DNA from: Pseudomonas putida NBRC 14164
GTDB lineage: Bacteria; Pseudomonadota; Gammaproteobacteria; Pseudomonadales; Pseudomonadaceae
Length of the DNA stretch: 64,000 nucleotides
Assembly: GCF_000412675.1 (NCBI RefSeq)
Contig: NC_021505.1
Coordinates: 5,016,501-5,080,500 of the forward strand
Direction: 5' to 3'
A model generated the notes under the pieces. That model saw only the letters and a program-made list of their open reading frames with translations, had not been told where the DNA came from and did not search any database. The translations under genes were made by a program, and so were the position numbers. Below are positions 17,127-25,729 of this stretch, piece by piece; positions within the stretch are counted from its first letter, which is position 1; each line of letters begins with the position of its first letter.

Positions 17127-17807
17127 ATGAAAACAATCGCGCCCTGCATGGCGGCAATGATGCTGCTCAGTGGGTGCAATGGAGTGCCAACGTCGTACGT
17201 TTCAGACCCCGTCTACAGCCAGGCTTTCGTGGTCACTTCCGGTGCACCGCTGCCGATGTTGCTGATGGCCAGCGCCATCCAGTGGAACGAGGATTACGCT
17301 GTAACCGCCAAACACACCCCCTTCCTGCGCAACGTGGTCCACGAGGGCCTCGGTGACGTAGTGTTCTTCAAGCACAAGGCCAGCAGCGTGCCGCACTGGC
17401 GCCAGTACGTGCCTGGGGAAGCCGTGACGGCGGTGGGTTTCAACAGTTTCATGATGCCGATGCAGGGCAAGGGCCATGCCCTGCCGTCACTGGTACGGCT
17501 TGAAGGTACGCCTGGCAGCGTCTTCTACTCAGTGCATGACGGCCCGATCACCAAGGGCATGTCGGGTGGGCCTGTGTTTGCCGATGATGGCAAGGTGGTG
17601 GGCATCAACGTGGCCATCATTCCCACCAGCGAGATCGACGCCGGCAAGCGCCCGGACCTGGCCGGCAAGGACCGCATCAGCGTGTTCATGTCGTTCAGCG
17701 AAATCGACAAGGAATGGCGGCGTTACCAGTACCTGCTGGCGCACAAGGCCAAGCCCCAGGCACCGGCTTCGGTCAAAGGCTACGTGGCGGTGGCCGCCAA
17801 GCCGTGA
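17127..17807 (+). CDS. Trypsin-like serine protease lipoprotein
   Basis: The 226-residue protein has a lipoprotein signal (lipobox LLSGC, C17), so it is predicted to be membrane-anchored in the periplasm. The body fits a compact trypsin-like protease: H63 in VTAKHTPF, D77 in EGLGDVVF and S147 in GMSGGPVF form a plausible triad. Substrate and partners are unknown. It is flanked by the VOC gene (opposite strand) and a REP pair. The ribosome site before ATG 17127 is weak. Confidence 0.75.
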   Translation: MKTIAPCMAAMMLLSGCNGVPTSYVSDPVYSQAFVVTSGAPLPMLLMASAIQWNEDYAVTAKHTPFLRNVVHEGLGDVVFFKHKASSVPHWRQYVPGEAVTAVGFNSFMMPMQGKGHALPSLVRLEGTPGSVFYSVHDGPITKGMSGGPVFADDGKVVGINVAIIPTSEIDAGKRPDLAGKDRISVFMSFSEIDKEWRRYQYLLAHKAKPQAPASVKGYVAVAAKP

Positions 17808-17855
17808 ATCGGGGCGCGGTATTGGATGGAAAGCGGCCTATGATGTGAGGCTGAT

Positions 17856-17931
17856 GGCCTCTTCGCGGGTAAACCCGCTCCCACAGGGCCTGCACAGGAT
17901 TTGAGCTTTGTGCAGTACCCGCGAAGAGGCC
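17856..17931. repeat. REP inverted pair
   Basis: GGCCTCTTCGCGGGT and its inverse ACCCGCGAAGAGGCC bracket the gap between the protease and GNAT genes. The left unit continues with the classical P. putida REP tail AAACCCGCTCCCACAGG. Confidence 0.85.
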
Positions 17932-17959
17932 GTGCCAACCAACGCGAGAAGGACCTGCC

Positions 17960-18439
17960 ATGCACCTGACCCACCGCCCCATCCGGCCCGAGGACATCCC
18001 CGTCATCTGCAGCTTCCCGCAGAACCCGGACGAACTGTTCTACATGTTCCCCAAAGCCACCTACCCCCTCACCCCCAACCAGCTGAGCGACGCCATAGCC
18101 CAACGCAGCGGCTCCACGGTAGTGGAAGGTAACGGCGCTGTCCTGGCCTTCGCCAATTTCTACAAAGCCGAACATGGCGGCGTATGTGCCCTGGGCAACG
18201 TAGTGGTGGCCCCCAGCGCCCGCTGCTTTGGTGTAGCGCGTTATCTGGTAGCGGCAATGATCGACCTCGCCCGCCAGCAGTACAGCGCCCGGGAGGTCTG
18301 GGTGTCATGCTTCAATCACAACACCGCCGGCCTGCTGCTTTATCCACAGCTGGGCTTCACACCGTTCGGCATCGAGGAGCGGCAGGCGTGGGACGGCACG
18401 CGGGTAGCGTTGGTGCAGATGAAGCAAATAGTGACTTAA
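17960..18439 (+). CDS. GNAT-family N-acetyltransferase
   Basis: This 159-residue GNAT-fold protein would transfer an acyl group from acetyl-CoA to an unknown amine. It begins HLTHRPIRPEDIPVIC, typical for the family. The acetyl-CoA loop region is degenerate (VVVAPSARCFGVARYLVAAMI, motif A), and FNHNTAGLLLYPQLGFTP is the usual motif B. It is monocistronic, convergent with the toxin-antitoxin pair. The substrate cannot be predicted. Confidence 0.8.
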   Translation: MHLTHRPIRPEDIPVICSFPQNPDELFYMFPKATYPLTPNQLSDAIAQRSGSTVVEGNGAVLAFANFYKAEHGGVCALGNVVVAPSARCFGVARYLVAAMIDLARQQYSAREVWVSCFNHNTAGLLLYPQLGFTPFGIEERQAWDGTRVALVQMKQIVT

Positions 18440-18449
18440 CCGAGCTGGA

Positions 18450-18746
18450 TCAGCGGGTCATTGCCTGTGGCTGAACGAGAAGGTCCACCCCCAGAGCACG
18501 AATGACCCTCAATACCGTGTCAAAACGAGGCTTCGCGCCAGGGCTCAGCGCCTTGTACAGGCTTTCTCTACCCAGCCCACTCTCCGTAGCAATATGTGTC
18601 ATGCCCCGTGCACGAGCGATATGTCCAAGTGCTCGAATGATTTCCTCGGTATCGCCATCTGATAGCACCTGGCTAAGGTATTCACTGATTGCCTCATCGC
18701 TGCTCAACAAGGCTGCCATATCAAACGGGATCAATTTTTCGCTCAT
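18450..18746 (-). CDS. Antitoxin, HI1420-type addiction-module antidote with HTH
   Basis: The 98-residue protein has an N-terminal toxin-binding part (MSEKLIPFDMAALLSSDEAISEYL) followed by an HTH domain (about residues 36-92), with ALGHIARARGMTHIATESGLGRESLYKAL as the recognition region. This is the domain order of the HI1420-type antidotes. It overlaps the toxin stop by 4 bp and is second in the operon, the reverse of most type II pairs but normal for this family. It probably binds the palindrome upstream of the toxin. Confidence 0.87.
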   Translation of the reverse strand: MSEKLIPFDMAALLSSDEAISEYLSQVLSDGDTEEIIRALGHIARARGMTHIATESGLGRESLYKALSPGAKPRFDTVLRVIRALGVDLLVQPQAMTR

Positions 18747-19036
18747 TTCATCTCCTTCAGCAGCTTTCTGGCTTTGAGGATGTCGGCGGCCTGGGTGGAC
18801 TTGTCGCCGCCGACCAGCAGTAAAACCAACCTCTCCCCCTTTTGCGTGAAATAGACGCGATAACCGGCAGCTACGTCGATGCGAAGCTCACCAATATCGC
18901 CTCCAAGCCACTTGAAGTCACCAAGATTGCCCCCCGCTGCTCGCTCCAGCCTACGACCTATCGCCAGCCTGGCCCTCAAATCTCTCAAGCTCGATAGGCA
19001 AGCGGCAAAGCTTTCCGTCTGTTCAACGAGAAACAT
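18743..19036 (-). CDS. RelE/ParE-superfamily toxin, HI1419 type
   Basis: This 97-residue toxin starts at ATG 19036 (MFLVEQTESF); a TTG five codons upstream is also open. It shows the family features: an N-terminal helix pair with LRDLRARLAIGRRLERAAGGNLGDFK, then GGDIGELRIDVAAGYRVYFTQKGERLVLLLVGGDKSTQ, the beta-sheet core with conserved Lys/Arg. Members are usually mRNA interferases, which is family knowledge, not something shown here. Toxin precedes antitoxin with a 4-bp overlap. Confidence 0.87.
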   Translation of the reverse strand: MFLVEQTESFAACLSSLRDLRARLAIGRRLERAAGGNLGDFKWLGGDIGELRIDVAAGYRVYFTQKGERLVLLLVGGDKSTQAADILKARKLLKEMK

Positions 19037-19050
19037 CAAGTGGTCACCCA

Positions 19051-19079
19051 ATCGTATCCTTATGGATACACCAATTCAA
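19051..19079 (-). promoter_or_regulatory. Toxin-antitoxin promoter with embedded palindromic operator
   Basis: On the minus strand -35 TTGAAT (19079-19074) and -10 TACGAT (19056-19051) are 17 bp apart. A perfect palindrome GTATCC-TTAT-GGATAC (19054-19069) occupies the spacer and touches the -10. This is the expected layout for antitoxin autorepression. The leader would be only about 8 nt before the toxin ATG at 19036. Confidence 0.7.
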
Positions 19080-19259
19080 GGATTGAAGCGACCCACTCTG
19101 TCGTTTTTGAGCTGAATCAGGAATTCAGGCACATCTGACAGGCTGGTAGGATTTTTCCCTTCGTTTCAGCTACAAAATCCCTTGCAACATTCAACCCTCG
19201 AACCTTCGACGAGCCTCGACGTCCGATCCTGCATCCCCTGCGTTTCGAGGTACCCCCGC

Positions 19260-20153
19260 GTGAAAGACATCATCACCCGCAAGTACCGCCTGGCCGTGAA
19301 GACCATCGGCTACATCGGCTGGTCGCTGTTTTGGCTGCTGATCTGGGATGTGCTGGTCACCATCGATTTCATGCTGTTCTTCAACAGCAAGTTCACCCTG
19401 CCGTTGATCCCATTGACCTTGCTGGGCTCGGCGCTGGTGGTGCTGGTGAGTTTTCGCAACAGTAGCGCCTACAACCGCTGGTGGGAGGCACGCACGTTGT
19501 GGGGGGCGCTGGTGAACGGGTCGCGCAGCTTCGCCCGGCAGACGCTGACCCTGATCGATGACCCGGATGATGGCCTGAACCCGGTCAAGGCCACCCTGCT
19601 GCGCAGGCATATCGCCTATGTGAACTGCCTGGCGGCGCACCTGAAGGGTGAACGCTGCCCGGACGAGCTGATGGCCTTCATCCCGCCTGCGGAGTTCGAA
19701 CGGCGCAACCGCTCGAACAATTTCGCCAATGACATTCTCGGCGGCTCGGCAGCCTTGCTGGCGCGGGAATACCAGGCCGGGCGACTGGACAGCATTCGTC
19801 TGGCGCGACTGGAGTCGACGCTGGTAGACCTTTCTAACGCCCAGGGCGGCATGGAACGGATTGCCAATACGCCATTGCCCTACCCCTATGTGTATTTCCC
19901 ACGGCTGTTCATCACCCTGTTCTGCCTGATCGTGCCGGTGGGGCTTGTGGAGTCGTTGGGCTGGTTCACGCCGCTGGCGTCGACGGTGGTAGGGTTCATG
20001 TTGCTGGCCATCGAGCGGATCGGGACTGATTTGCAGAGCCCGTTCAGGTTCAGCGAGCATCAGATCCAGATGGATACCATATGCGAGACGATCGAGCGTA
20101 ACCTGGAGTCGATGCAGCGGGAGGCGCAGTGTGCCGAGGCTGTAAACGCCTGA
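19260..20153 (+). CDS. Bestrophin-family (UPF0187) membrane protein
   Basis: This 297-residue bacterial bestrophin is a probable anion or ion channel of the inner membrane. It has two N-terminal hydrophobic segments (TIGYIGWSLFWLLIWDVLV and the next helix), the family block SFRNSSAYNRWWEARTLWGALVNGSR, and two C-terminal helices followed by GTDLQSPFRFSEHQIQMD, the standard bestrophin end. I choose GTG 19260 as start (GAGG site 9 bp upstream). An open frame begins 26 codons earlier but has no family match. It is convergent with the ABC permease genes. Confidence 0.85.
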   Translation: MKDIITRKYRLAVKTIGYIGWSLFWLLIWDVLVTIDFMLFFNSKFTLPLIPLTLLGSALVVLVSFRNSSAYNRWWEARTLWGALVNGSRSFARQTLTLIDDPDDGLNPVKATLLRRHIAYVNCLAAHLKGERCPDELMAFIPPAEFERRNRSNNFANDILGGSAALLAREYQAGRLDSIRLARLESTLVDLSNAQGGMERIANTPLPYPYVYFPRLFITLFCLIVPVGLVESLGWFTPLASTVVGFMLLAIERIGTDLQSPFRFSEHQIQMDTICETIERNLESMQREAQCAEAVNA

Positions 20154-20162
20154 GAGATGTCG

Positions 20163-20179
20163 GGGCTGCATTGCAGCCC
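20163..20179. terminator. Hairpin between convergent genes
   Basis: GGGCTGC-ATT-GCAGCCC lies in the 36-bp gap between the convergent bestrophin and permease genes and could act as a two-way terminator. The T-runs are short. Confidence 0.45.
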
Positions 20180-20189
20180 GGGCTTTCCG

Positions 20190-20957
20190 TCAGGCCCGCA
20201 CATAGCGCTGGCGCAACACGTCACTCAACACATCTACCAGCAACACCAGCACCAGCATCCCGATGATCACCGTGCTGGCCTGAGCCTCCTGGAACAGGCT
20301 CAAGGTGGTGTACAGCATCTGCCCCAAGCCACCCGCCCCGACAAACCCCAGCACGCTGGCCATGCGGATGTTGTTCTCCCAGCGGTACAAGCTGTAGGCC
20401 AGCAATTGCGGCCACAGATTGGGCAAGGTACCAAAGCAGAACGCCGCCACCTGGCTGCCGCCCTGCAGGCGGATAGCCGCTGCCGGCTCTGGCGGTGCGT
20501 TCTCCAGCGCCTCGGCAAACAACCGCCCCAGCACGCCAGCGGTATGCAGCGCCAAGGCCAGGGTACCCGCATTGGGGCCAAGGCCTGCCGCCAGCACCGT
20601 CAGCGCCGCCCACACCAGTTCAGGGATGGCCCGCAGTGCATTCAGCAATAACCGCGCCGCGCCCTGCAACGGCCAGCCGAAGCGCCCCGCCGCCGGCAGC
20701 GCCAGCAACATCCCCAGTACCATCGCCAACAAGGTGCCCAGGCCAGACATGGCAAGGGTCTCCAGCGCCCCACGCCATACTGCCTTCAGGTGATCGGCAG
20801 ACAGGTCCGGGTGCAGGAAGCGCCCGGCATACTCACCCATCTGTCCCAGCCCGCCGTTGCCTACCAGTGCGCGCAGGTCCAGCTCCAGGTAAGCAAACGA
20901 GGCCACCACCGCCACCGCGATGGCGCCAAGCAGCAACAGGTTGATTGCGCGGTTCAT
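20190..20957 (-). CDS. ABC transporter permease (PhnE-like), second copy
   Basis: This 255-residue inner-membrane permease starts at ATG 20957, overlapping the upstream permease stop by 4 bp. It has about six membrane helices, an EAA-like loop near PPEPAAAIRLQGGSQ and the family ending VLGFVGAGGLGQML followed by a last helix. It is homologous to the upstream permease, so the importer likely uses a heterodimer. The family is PhnE/phosphonate-type, but the context (divergent from selD-selU) suggests selenium oxyanion uptake. Confidence 0.88.
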   Translation of the reverse strand: MNRAINLLLLGAIAVAVVASFAYLELDLRALVGNGGLGQMGEYAGRFLHPDLSADHLKAVWRGALETLAMSGLGTLLAMVLGMLLALPAAGRFGWPLQGAARLLLNALRAIPELVWAALTVLAAGLGPNAGTLALALHTAGVLGRLFAEALENAPPEPAAAIRLQGGSQVAAFCFGTLPNLWPQLLAYSLYRWENNIRMASVLGFVGAGGLGQMLYTTLSLFQEAQASTVIIGMLVLVLLVDVLSDVLRQRYVRA

Positions 20958-21781
20958 GCCAGCCTCCAGCGCAGCAGGCGGCTGAGCAGGTCGGCCAGCA
21001 TCACCAGCAGCAAGAACGTAAGCAGCATGCTCGCCACTTGCGCACCATCGAACATGCGCATCGACAGGTCGATCTGCTGGCCCAGCCCGCCAGCACCGAC
21101 AAAGCCCATCACCACAGAAGCCCGCACCGCGCACTCCCAGCGGTACACGGTGTATGACACCACTTCCGATGCAGCATTGGGCAGGATGCCGTAGAGAAAC
21201 GCCGCCAGCCGGCCACTGCCCGCCTGCAGCAAGGCATGGGCCGGGCGCTGGTCGACCGACTCGAAGATTTCGGCGTAGACCTTGCCGAGCATGCCGCTGT
21301 ACGTGATGGCGATAGCCAGCACGCCCGCCGTTGGCCCCAGCCCCACGGCCCGTACAAACAGCAGCGCCCAGACAATTTCCGGCACGCTGCGCAGAAAAAT
21401 CAGCAACCCGCGCACCGGCAGGCGCAGCAAGCGCGACCACAACCCGGCACGCCCGCCGCGGGAGGCGGCACGCAACGACAAGGCGCGGCTGGCCATCAGC
21501 CCGGCTGGCACTGCCAGCAGCAATGCCAACGCCATGCCTGCAGTGGCCACGGCCAGGGTTTGCAGAGTGGCTTCGTACAGCAATGCGAGAAAGTCGGCAT
21601 CGTGTGCAGGCGGCCAAAAGGCACTGGTGAAACTGGCGATCTGCTGTCGGTTCTCAGCCTGCAACAGCACCCACGGGTTCAGCTCGCTCAACTGAATGCC
21701 TGGCCACAGCACGACAATTGCCAGCAAGGCCAGCAGCAACCGCGGCAGCAGGGCCGGGTCGCGGGTGTCGGCCTTCAGCAT
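20954..21781 (-). CDS. ABC transporter permease (PhnE-like), first copy
   Basis: A 275-residue inner-membrane permease with a leading hydrophobic helix, then GMALALLLAVPAGLMASRAL, the FLRSVPEIVWALLFVR helix and the conserved FVGAGGLGQQIDLSM near the C-terminus, as in PhnE permeases. It overlaps the ATPase gene by 7 bp and the second permease by 4 bp, so the four genes form a tight operon. Substrate assignment follows the neighbouring binding protein. Confidence 0.88.
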   Translation of the reverse strand: MLKADTRDPALLPRLLLALLAIVVLWPGIQLSELNPWVLLQAENRQQIASFTSAFWPPAHDADFLALLYEATLQTLAVATAGMALALLLAVPAGLMASRALSLRAASRGGRAGLWSRLLRLPVRGLLIFLRSVPEIVWALLFVRAVGLGPTAGVLAIAITYSGMLGKVYAEIFESVDQRPAHALLQAGSGRLAAFLYGILPNAASEVVSYTVYRWECAVRASVVMGFVGAGGLGQQIDLSMRMFDGAQVASMLLTFLLLVMLADLLSRLLRWRLA

Positions 21782-22584
21782 CGCGGTATCTGCACGGTCA
21801 GGGTCGGCCCCTGGATTGGCGGCGACGCCAGTTGTTCGTTGGCGTACAGCGCATCCAGCATGGGTTGGGTGACCGCATCGGCCCGGCAGTCAAACGCCAC
21901 CTGCCCCTCGCGGATACCGATCACCCGCGGGAAATGCGCCAGCGCCAGCTCCACGGCATGCAGGCTCGCTACCAGCGTCACGCTATTGGCCTGGGCATGG
22001 CGGTTGAGCAAGGCCAGGCTGTGGTCGGCCAGTACCGGGTCCATGGCCGACACCGGCTCATCGGTCAGCAGCACCTGCGGCCGCTGGTACAACGCCCGGG
22101 CAATGCCCACGCGCTGCAACTGGCCACCGGACAATTGCCCACACTGCACGAACAGTTTGTCGGCCAGCCCCAGCTCCGCCAAAACCTGCCGTGCCCCGGG
22201 TACATCGCCGGGGTACAGCAGGTTGAGCAAGCCGCGCATTACCCCCCACTGCCCCAAGCGGCCGGCCAGTACTGCCGTCACCACCCGCTGGCGTGGCGGC
22301 AAGGGCGGCGCCTGGTGCACCAGGCCAACCCGTGCCCGCAGGCGCTGCCGTGCCCGGGCCGACAACGCCCAAGGTTGCTCGCCGAGCAGCTCCAGGCGCC
22401 CGCCGCTGGGCTGGATGGCCGTGGCCATCAGGTGCAGCAAGCTCGACTTGCCCGCCCCCGACGGCCCGATGATGGCGACTCGCTCGCCCTGCCCGATACG
22501 CAGGCTGACCGCATCAAGCGCGTGGACCTGGCCATGGTGCAGGCTGGCACCGTGCAGATGGATGGCTACATTCGAAGCAGTCAC
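21775..22584 (-). CDS. ABC transporter ATP-binding protein (PhnC-like)
   Basis: This 269-residue ATPase energises the importer. Walker A GPSGAGKS is at about residues 40-47, the Q-loop VHQAP follows, the signature is LSGGQLQRVGIARAL, and Walker B is VLLTDEP with the D-loop SAMDP and the switch His in ASLHAVELAL. It overlaps the binding-protein gene by 4 bp. By family it resembles PhnC, but the context suggests selenate/selenite. Confidence 0.9.
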   Translation of the reverse strand: MTASNVAIHLHGASLHHGQVHALDAVSLRIGQGERVAIIGPSGAGKSSLLHLMATAIQPSGGRLELLGEQPWALSARARQRLRARVGLVHQAPPLPPRQRVVTAVLAGRLGQWGVMRGLLNLLYPGDVPGARQVLAELGLADKLFVQCGQLSGGQLQRVGIARALYQRPQVLLTDEPVSAMDPVLADHSLALLNRHAQANSVTLVASLHAVELALAHFPRVIGIREGQVAFDCRADAVTQPMLDALYANEQLASPPIQGPTLTVQIPRC

Positions 22585-23435
22585 TTGAGCAGGCCGGCCT
22601 CGCGTGCGGCTTGCTCGGTGCCCTCGTAGTTCTCAGGCCTGGTTTCGATGAAGCGGCTGGCAGCCTGCAGGTCCAGAATCGCTTTGTGCTCCGGGTTGGC
22701 CGGGTCGAGGTCAAGGAAGGCTTTCTTGATCTTCTCCTTCAACGCCGGGTCCATGTTGCCGCGCACGGTCCAGTTGTAGTCGAAGTAAGCAGGCGTGGTG
22801 GCAAACACCTTCACCTTGCTGGTATCCACCTTGCCGGCATCCACCAGCTTTTGCCACACGCTGGCGTTGAGCACGCCACCCTCTACCTTGCCGGCCTGTA
22901 CCCAGGCCACGGTGGCGTCATGGGCGCCGGAATAAGCCACGCGGCTGAAGTACGCTTCAGGCTTGATGTTGTCCTGCTTGAGCATGAAGTAACGCGGCAT
23001 CAGGCTGCCCGACGTGGACGAAATGGAACCGAAGGCAAACGACTTGCCCTTGAGGTCGGCCAGGCTCTTCACATCGGGGTTGGCAGTAATGAACTTGGAG
23101 GTGAATTGCGCGTCCTGCTCACGCTGCACCAGCGGCGTGGCAGTCGGGTCCTTCAGGTGTACCTGGACAAAAGTGAAACCACCCAGCCAGGCCAGGTCCA
23201 GGCGGTCGGCGGCCAGCGACTCGACCACCGCCGGGTAGTCGGCTACGGGTACGAACTTCACTTCCATGCCCAGTTGCTTGCCCAGGTACTCACCCAGTGG
23301 CTTGAACTTGCGCTGCAGCTCGGTCGGCGCTTCGTCGGGGATGGCGCTGACCCGCAGGGTTTCAGCGGCCTGTACGACAACGGCACAGCAGGACAGCACG
23401 AGGCCGGCGGCGAGCGCCAGGGGGCGTTTGAGCAT
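22581..23435 (-). CDS. PhnD-like periplasmic binding protein, probable selenium-oxyanion importer component
   Basis: The 284-residue solute-binding protein starts at ATG 23435 with a signal peptide of about 24 residues ending VVVQA-AE. The mature part begins LRVSAIPDEAPTELQRKFKPLGEYL and contains GSISSTSGSLMPRYFML and NYNWT-like blocks typical of the PhnD superfamily. There is a PhnD subfamily annotated as putative selenate-binding (from memory, TIGR04553) that accompanies selD. Its place here, divergent from selD-selU with a 126-bp gap, supports that reading over phosphonate. Binding specificity is not shown. Confidence 0.82.
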   Translation of the reverse strand: MLKRPLALAAGLVLSCCAVVVQAAETLRVSAIPDEAPTELQRKFKPLGEYLGKQLGMEVKFVPVADYPAVVESLAADRLDLAWLGGFTFVQVHLKDPTATPLVQREQDAQFTSKFITANPDVKSLADLKGKSFAFGSISSTSGSLMPRYFMLKQDNIKPEAYFSRVAYSGAHDATVAWVQAGKVEGGVLNASVWQKLVDAGKVDTSKVKVFATTPAYFDYNWTVRGNMDPALKEKIKKAFLDLDPANPEHKAILDLQAASRFIETRPENYEGTEQAAREAGLLK

Positions 23436-23561
23436 GGGTGTTCTCCGGTTCAATAGCGGGGAAGTGCCGACAAATCCGCCGACATCGGGAATTATAAGAG
23501 GCAAGGGCCCAAAGGCCAGCTTTGCTACAATCGCGCAACAATTTGACCTGCTGAGGTACAC

Positions 23562-24596
23562 ATGAGCGAGCCGATTCGCCTGACCCAGTACAGCCATGGT
23601 GCCGGCTGTGGCTGCAAGATTTCCCCCAAGGTGCTGGACGTGATCCTCGCCGAAAGCGGCACCCAGGCCCTGGACCCTAAACTGTGGGTCGGCAACGCGT
23701 CACGCGACGATGCAGCAGTGTACGCGCTGGACGATGAGCGCGGTGTGGTCTCGACCACCGACTTCTTCATGCCGATCGTCGATGACCCGTACGACTTCGG
23801 CCGCATCGCCGCCACCAACGCAATCAGCGACATCTACGCCATGGGCGGCGACCCGCTGATGGCCATCGCCATTCTTGGCTGGCCAGTCAACGTGCTGCCA
23901 CCGGAAGTGGCCCGTGAAGTGATCCGTGGCGGCCGCGCCGTGTGCGCCGAAGCCGGTATCCCGCTGGCGGGTGGCCACTCCATCGACGCCCCCGAGCCAA
24001 TCTTCGGCCTGGCCGTCACCGGTGTGGTCAGCAAGCGCCACCTCAAGCGCAACGACACCGCCACTGCAGGCTGCCAGCTGTACCTGACCAAGCCACTGGG
24101 CATCGGCATCCTCACCACCGCCGAGAAAAAGGCCAAGCTGCGCCCGCAGGACCAGGGCCTGGCCCGCGACTGGATGTGCACCCTCAACACCCCTGGCAGC
24201 CGCTTCGGCAAACTCGACGGGGTCAAGGCCATGACCGATGTCACCGGCTTCGGCCTGCTCGGCCACCTGGTCGAGCTGGCCGAAGGCAGCGGCCTCACCG
24301 CGCACCTGGACTACACCGCGGTACCGCGCCTGCCCAGTGTCGACCACTACCTGGCCGAGGGCTGCATCCCCGGTGGGACCCTGCGCAACTACGACAGCTA
24401 CGGGCACAAGATCGGCACCCTCACCGACGACCAGAAGCACCTGCTGTGCGACCCGCAGACCAGCGGTGGCCTGCTGGTGGCCGTTACCCCGGAGGGTGAA
24501 ACCGACTTCCTCGCCGTGGCTGCCGAACTGGGCCTGCAACTGTCGCCTATCGGCAAGCTGGTCGAGCGACAGAGCCACGCGGTCGAGGTGCTCTGA
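23562..24596 (+). CDS. selD: Selenide, water dikinase SelD
   Basis: SelD makes selenophosphate from selenide and ATP, the donor for selenouridine and selenocysteine. At 344 residues it has the family length. The active-site loop SHGAGCGCKISPKV carries Cys at position 16, the residue that is Sec in some homologues, with the essential K19. ATP/Mg motifs such as TTDFFMPIVDDPYDFG and GGHSIDAPEPIFGLAVTG are intact. Its stop shares one base with the selU start, so the two are co-translated. Confidence 0.96.
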   Translation: MSEPIRLTQYSHGAGCGCKISPKVLDVILAESGTQALDPKLWVGNASRDDAAVYALDDERGVVSTTDFFMPIVDDPYDFGRIAATNAISDIYAMGGDPLMAIAILGWPVNVLPPEVAREVIRGGRAVCAEAGIPLAGGHSIDAPEPIFGLAVTGVVSKRHLKRNDTATAGCQLYLTKPLGIGILTTAEKKAKLRPQDQGLARDWMCTLNTPGSRFGKLDGVKAMTDVTGFGLLGHLVELAEGSGLTAHLDYTAVPRLPSVDHYLAEGCIPGGTLRNYDSYGHKIGTLTDDQKHLLCDPQTSGGLLVAVTPEGETDFLAVAAELGLQLSPIGKLVERQSHAVEVL

Positions 24597-25708
24597 TGCG
24601 CCCCGACTGCACCGACTTCCGTCAGCTGTTCCTCGACGACGTGCCGATGATGGACATGCGCGCGCCCGTCGAATTCGCCAAAGGCGCCTTCCCTGGGGTG
24701 GTCAACCTGCCGCTGATGAACGACCAGGAGCGGCAGAAGGTCGGCACCTGCTTCAAACAGCAAGGCCAGGCGGCCGCCATCGTCCTGGGTCACCAGCTGG
24801 TCAGCGGCGCCACCAAGCAGGCGCGGATGGATGCCTGGGTAGCGTTTGCCCAGGCCCACCCGCAAGGTTACCTGTACTGCTTCCGGGGCGGCCTGCGTTC
24901 GCAGATCGTGCAGGGTTGGCTGCACGATGAGGCAGGCATCCAGTACCCGCGTGTCAAAGGTGGCTACAAGGCCATGCGCACCTTCCTGCTGGAAACCACC
25001 CAGCAGGCGGTAGCGCAATGCGATTTTGTGCTGGTGGGCGGTTTGACCGGTACCGGCAAGACCGATGTGCTGCACCAGCTGGACAACGTGCTCGACCTGG
25101 AAGGCCACGCCAACCATCGCGGTTCCAGCTTTGGCAAACGTGCCACTGCACAACCGGCGCAGATCGATTTCGAAAACCAGCTGGCCATCGATGTGCTGAA
25201 AAAGCGCGCCCGCGGCTGGGAGCAGTTCGTGCTGGAAGATGAAGGCCGCATTGTCGGCAGCTGTACGGTGCCACTGGAGTTGTATCAGGGTATGCAGCAG
25301 TACCCGCTGGTGTGGCTGGAAGACAGCTTCGCCAACCGCGTGGAGCGCATCTTGCGCGACTACGTGGTCAACCTGAGTGCCGAGTTCATCGGCGTGCATG
25401 GTGAGGAGGATGGCCGCCGGTTGTTTGCCGAGCGCATGCTGCAAAGCATGGCCAACATCTGCAAGCGCTTGGGTGGGGAGCGCTATCAGCGGCTTTCGCA
25501 GATCCTGCGCCTCGCCCTTGAGGAGCAACAGCGCAGCGGCGCGGTGGACCTGCACCGGGGCTGGATCGAAGGCTTGCTCAACGAGTATTACGACCCGATG
25601 TATGCCTACCAGCGTGCAGCCAAGGCAGAGCGTATCGAGTTTGCCGGGAACGCCGTGGAAGTGCGCGAATACCTCAAGGCCCGGGCGCTGCGCGAGCCTC
25701 GCCAGTAA
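24596..25708 (+). CDS. selU: tRNA 2-selenouridine synthase SelU (MnmH/YbbB)
   Basis: SelU replaces sulfur by selenium in the wobble uridine of mnm5s2U tRNAs using selenophosphate. The 370-residue protein has an N-terminal rhodanese domain with the catalytic Cys C95 in CFRGGLRS and a C-terminal P-loop domain with GLTGTGKT at residues 149-156. The genes overlap by one base (TGATG), a strong sign of an operon with selD. Confidence 0.95.
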   Translation: MRPDCTDFRQLFLDDVPMMDMRAPVEFAKGAFPGVVNLPLMNDQERQKVGTCFKQQGQAAAIVLGHQLVSGATKQARMDAWVAFAQAHPQGYLYCFRGGLRSQIVQGWLHDEAGIQYPRVKGGYKAMRTFLLETTQQAVAQCDFVLVGGLTGTGKTDVLHQLDNVLDLEGHANHRGSSFGKRATAQPAQIDFENQLAIDVLKKRARGWEQFVLEDEGRIVGSCTVPLELYQGMQQYPLVWLEDSFANRVERILRDYVVNLSAEFIGVHGEEDGRRLFAERMLQSMANICKRLGGERYQRLSQILRLALEEQQRSGAVDLHRGWIEGLLNEYYDPMYAYQRAAKAERIEFAGNAVEVREYLKARALREPRQ

Positions 25709-25729
25709 AAGCGGGGACGCTTCGCGCCC

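Noticed and set aside
13852..19080. Genomic island with tRNA attachment repeat
   Set aside because: I looked for a copy of the tRNA 3' end downstream and for an integrase and found neither in the window.
23526..23531. selD promoter from a TACAAT -10
   Set aside because: The -10 is good but no acceptable -35 lies 16-18 bp upstream, so I did not list it as a feature.
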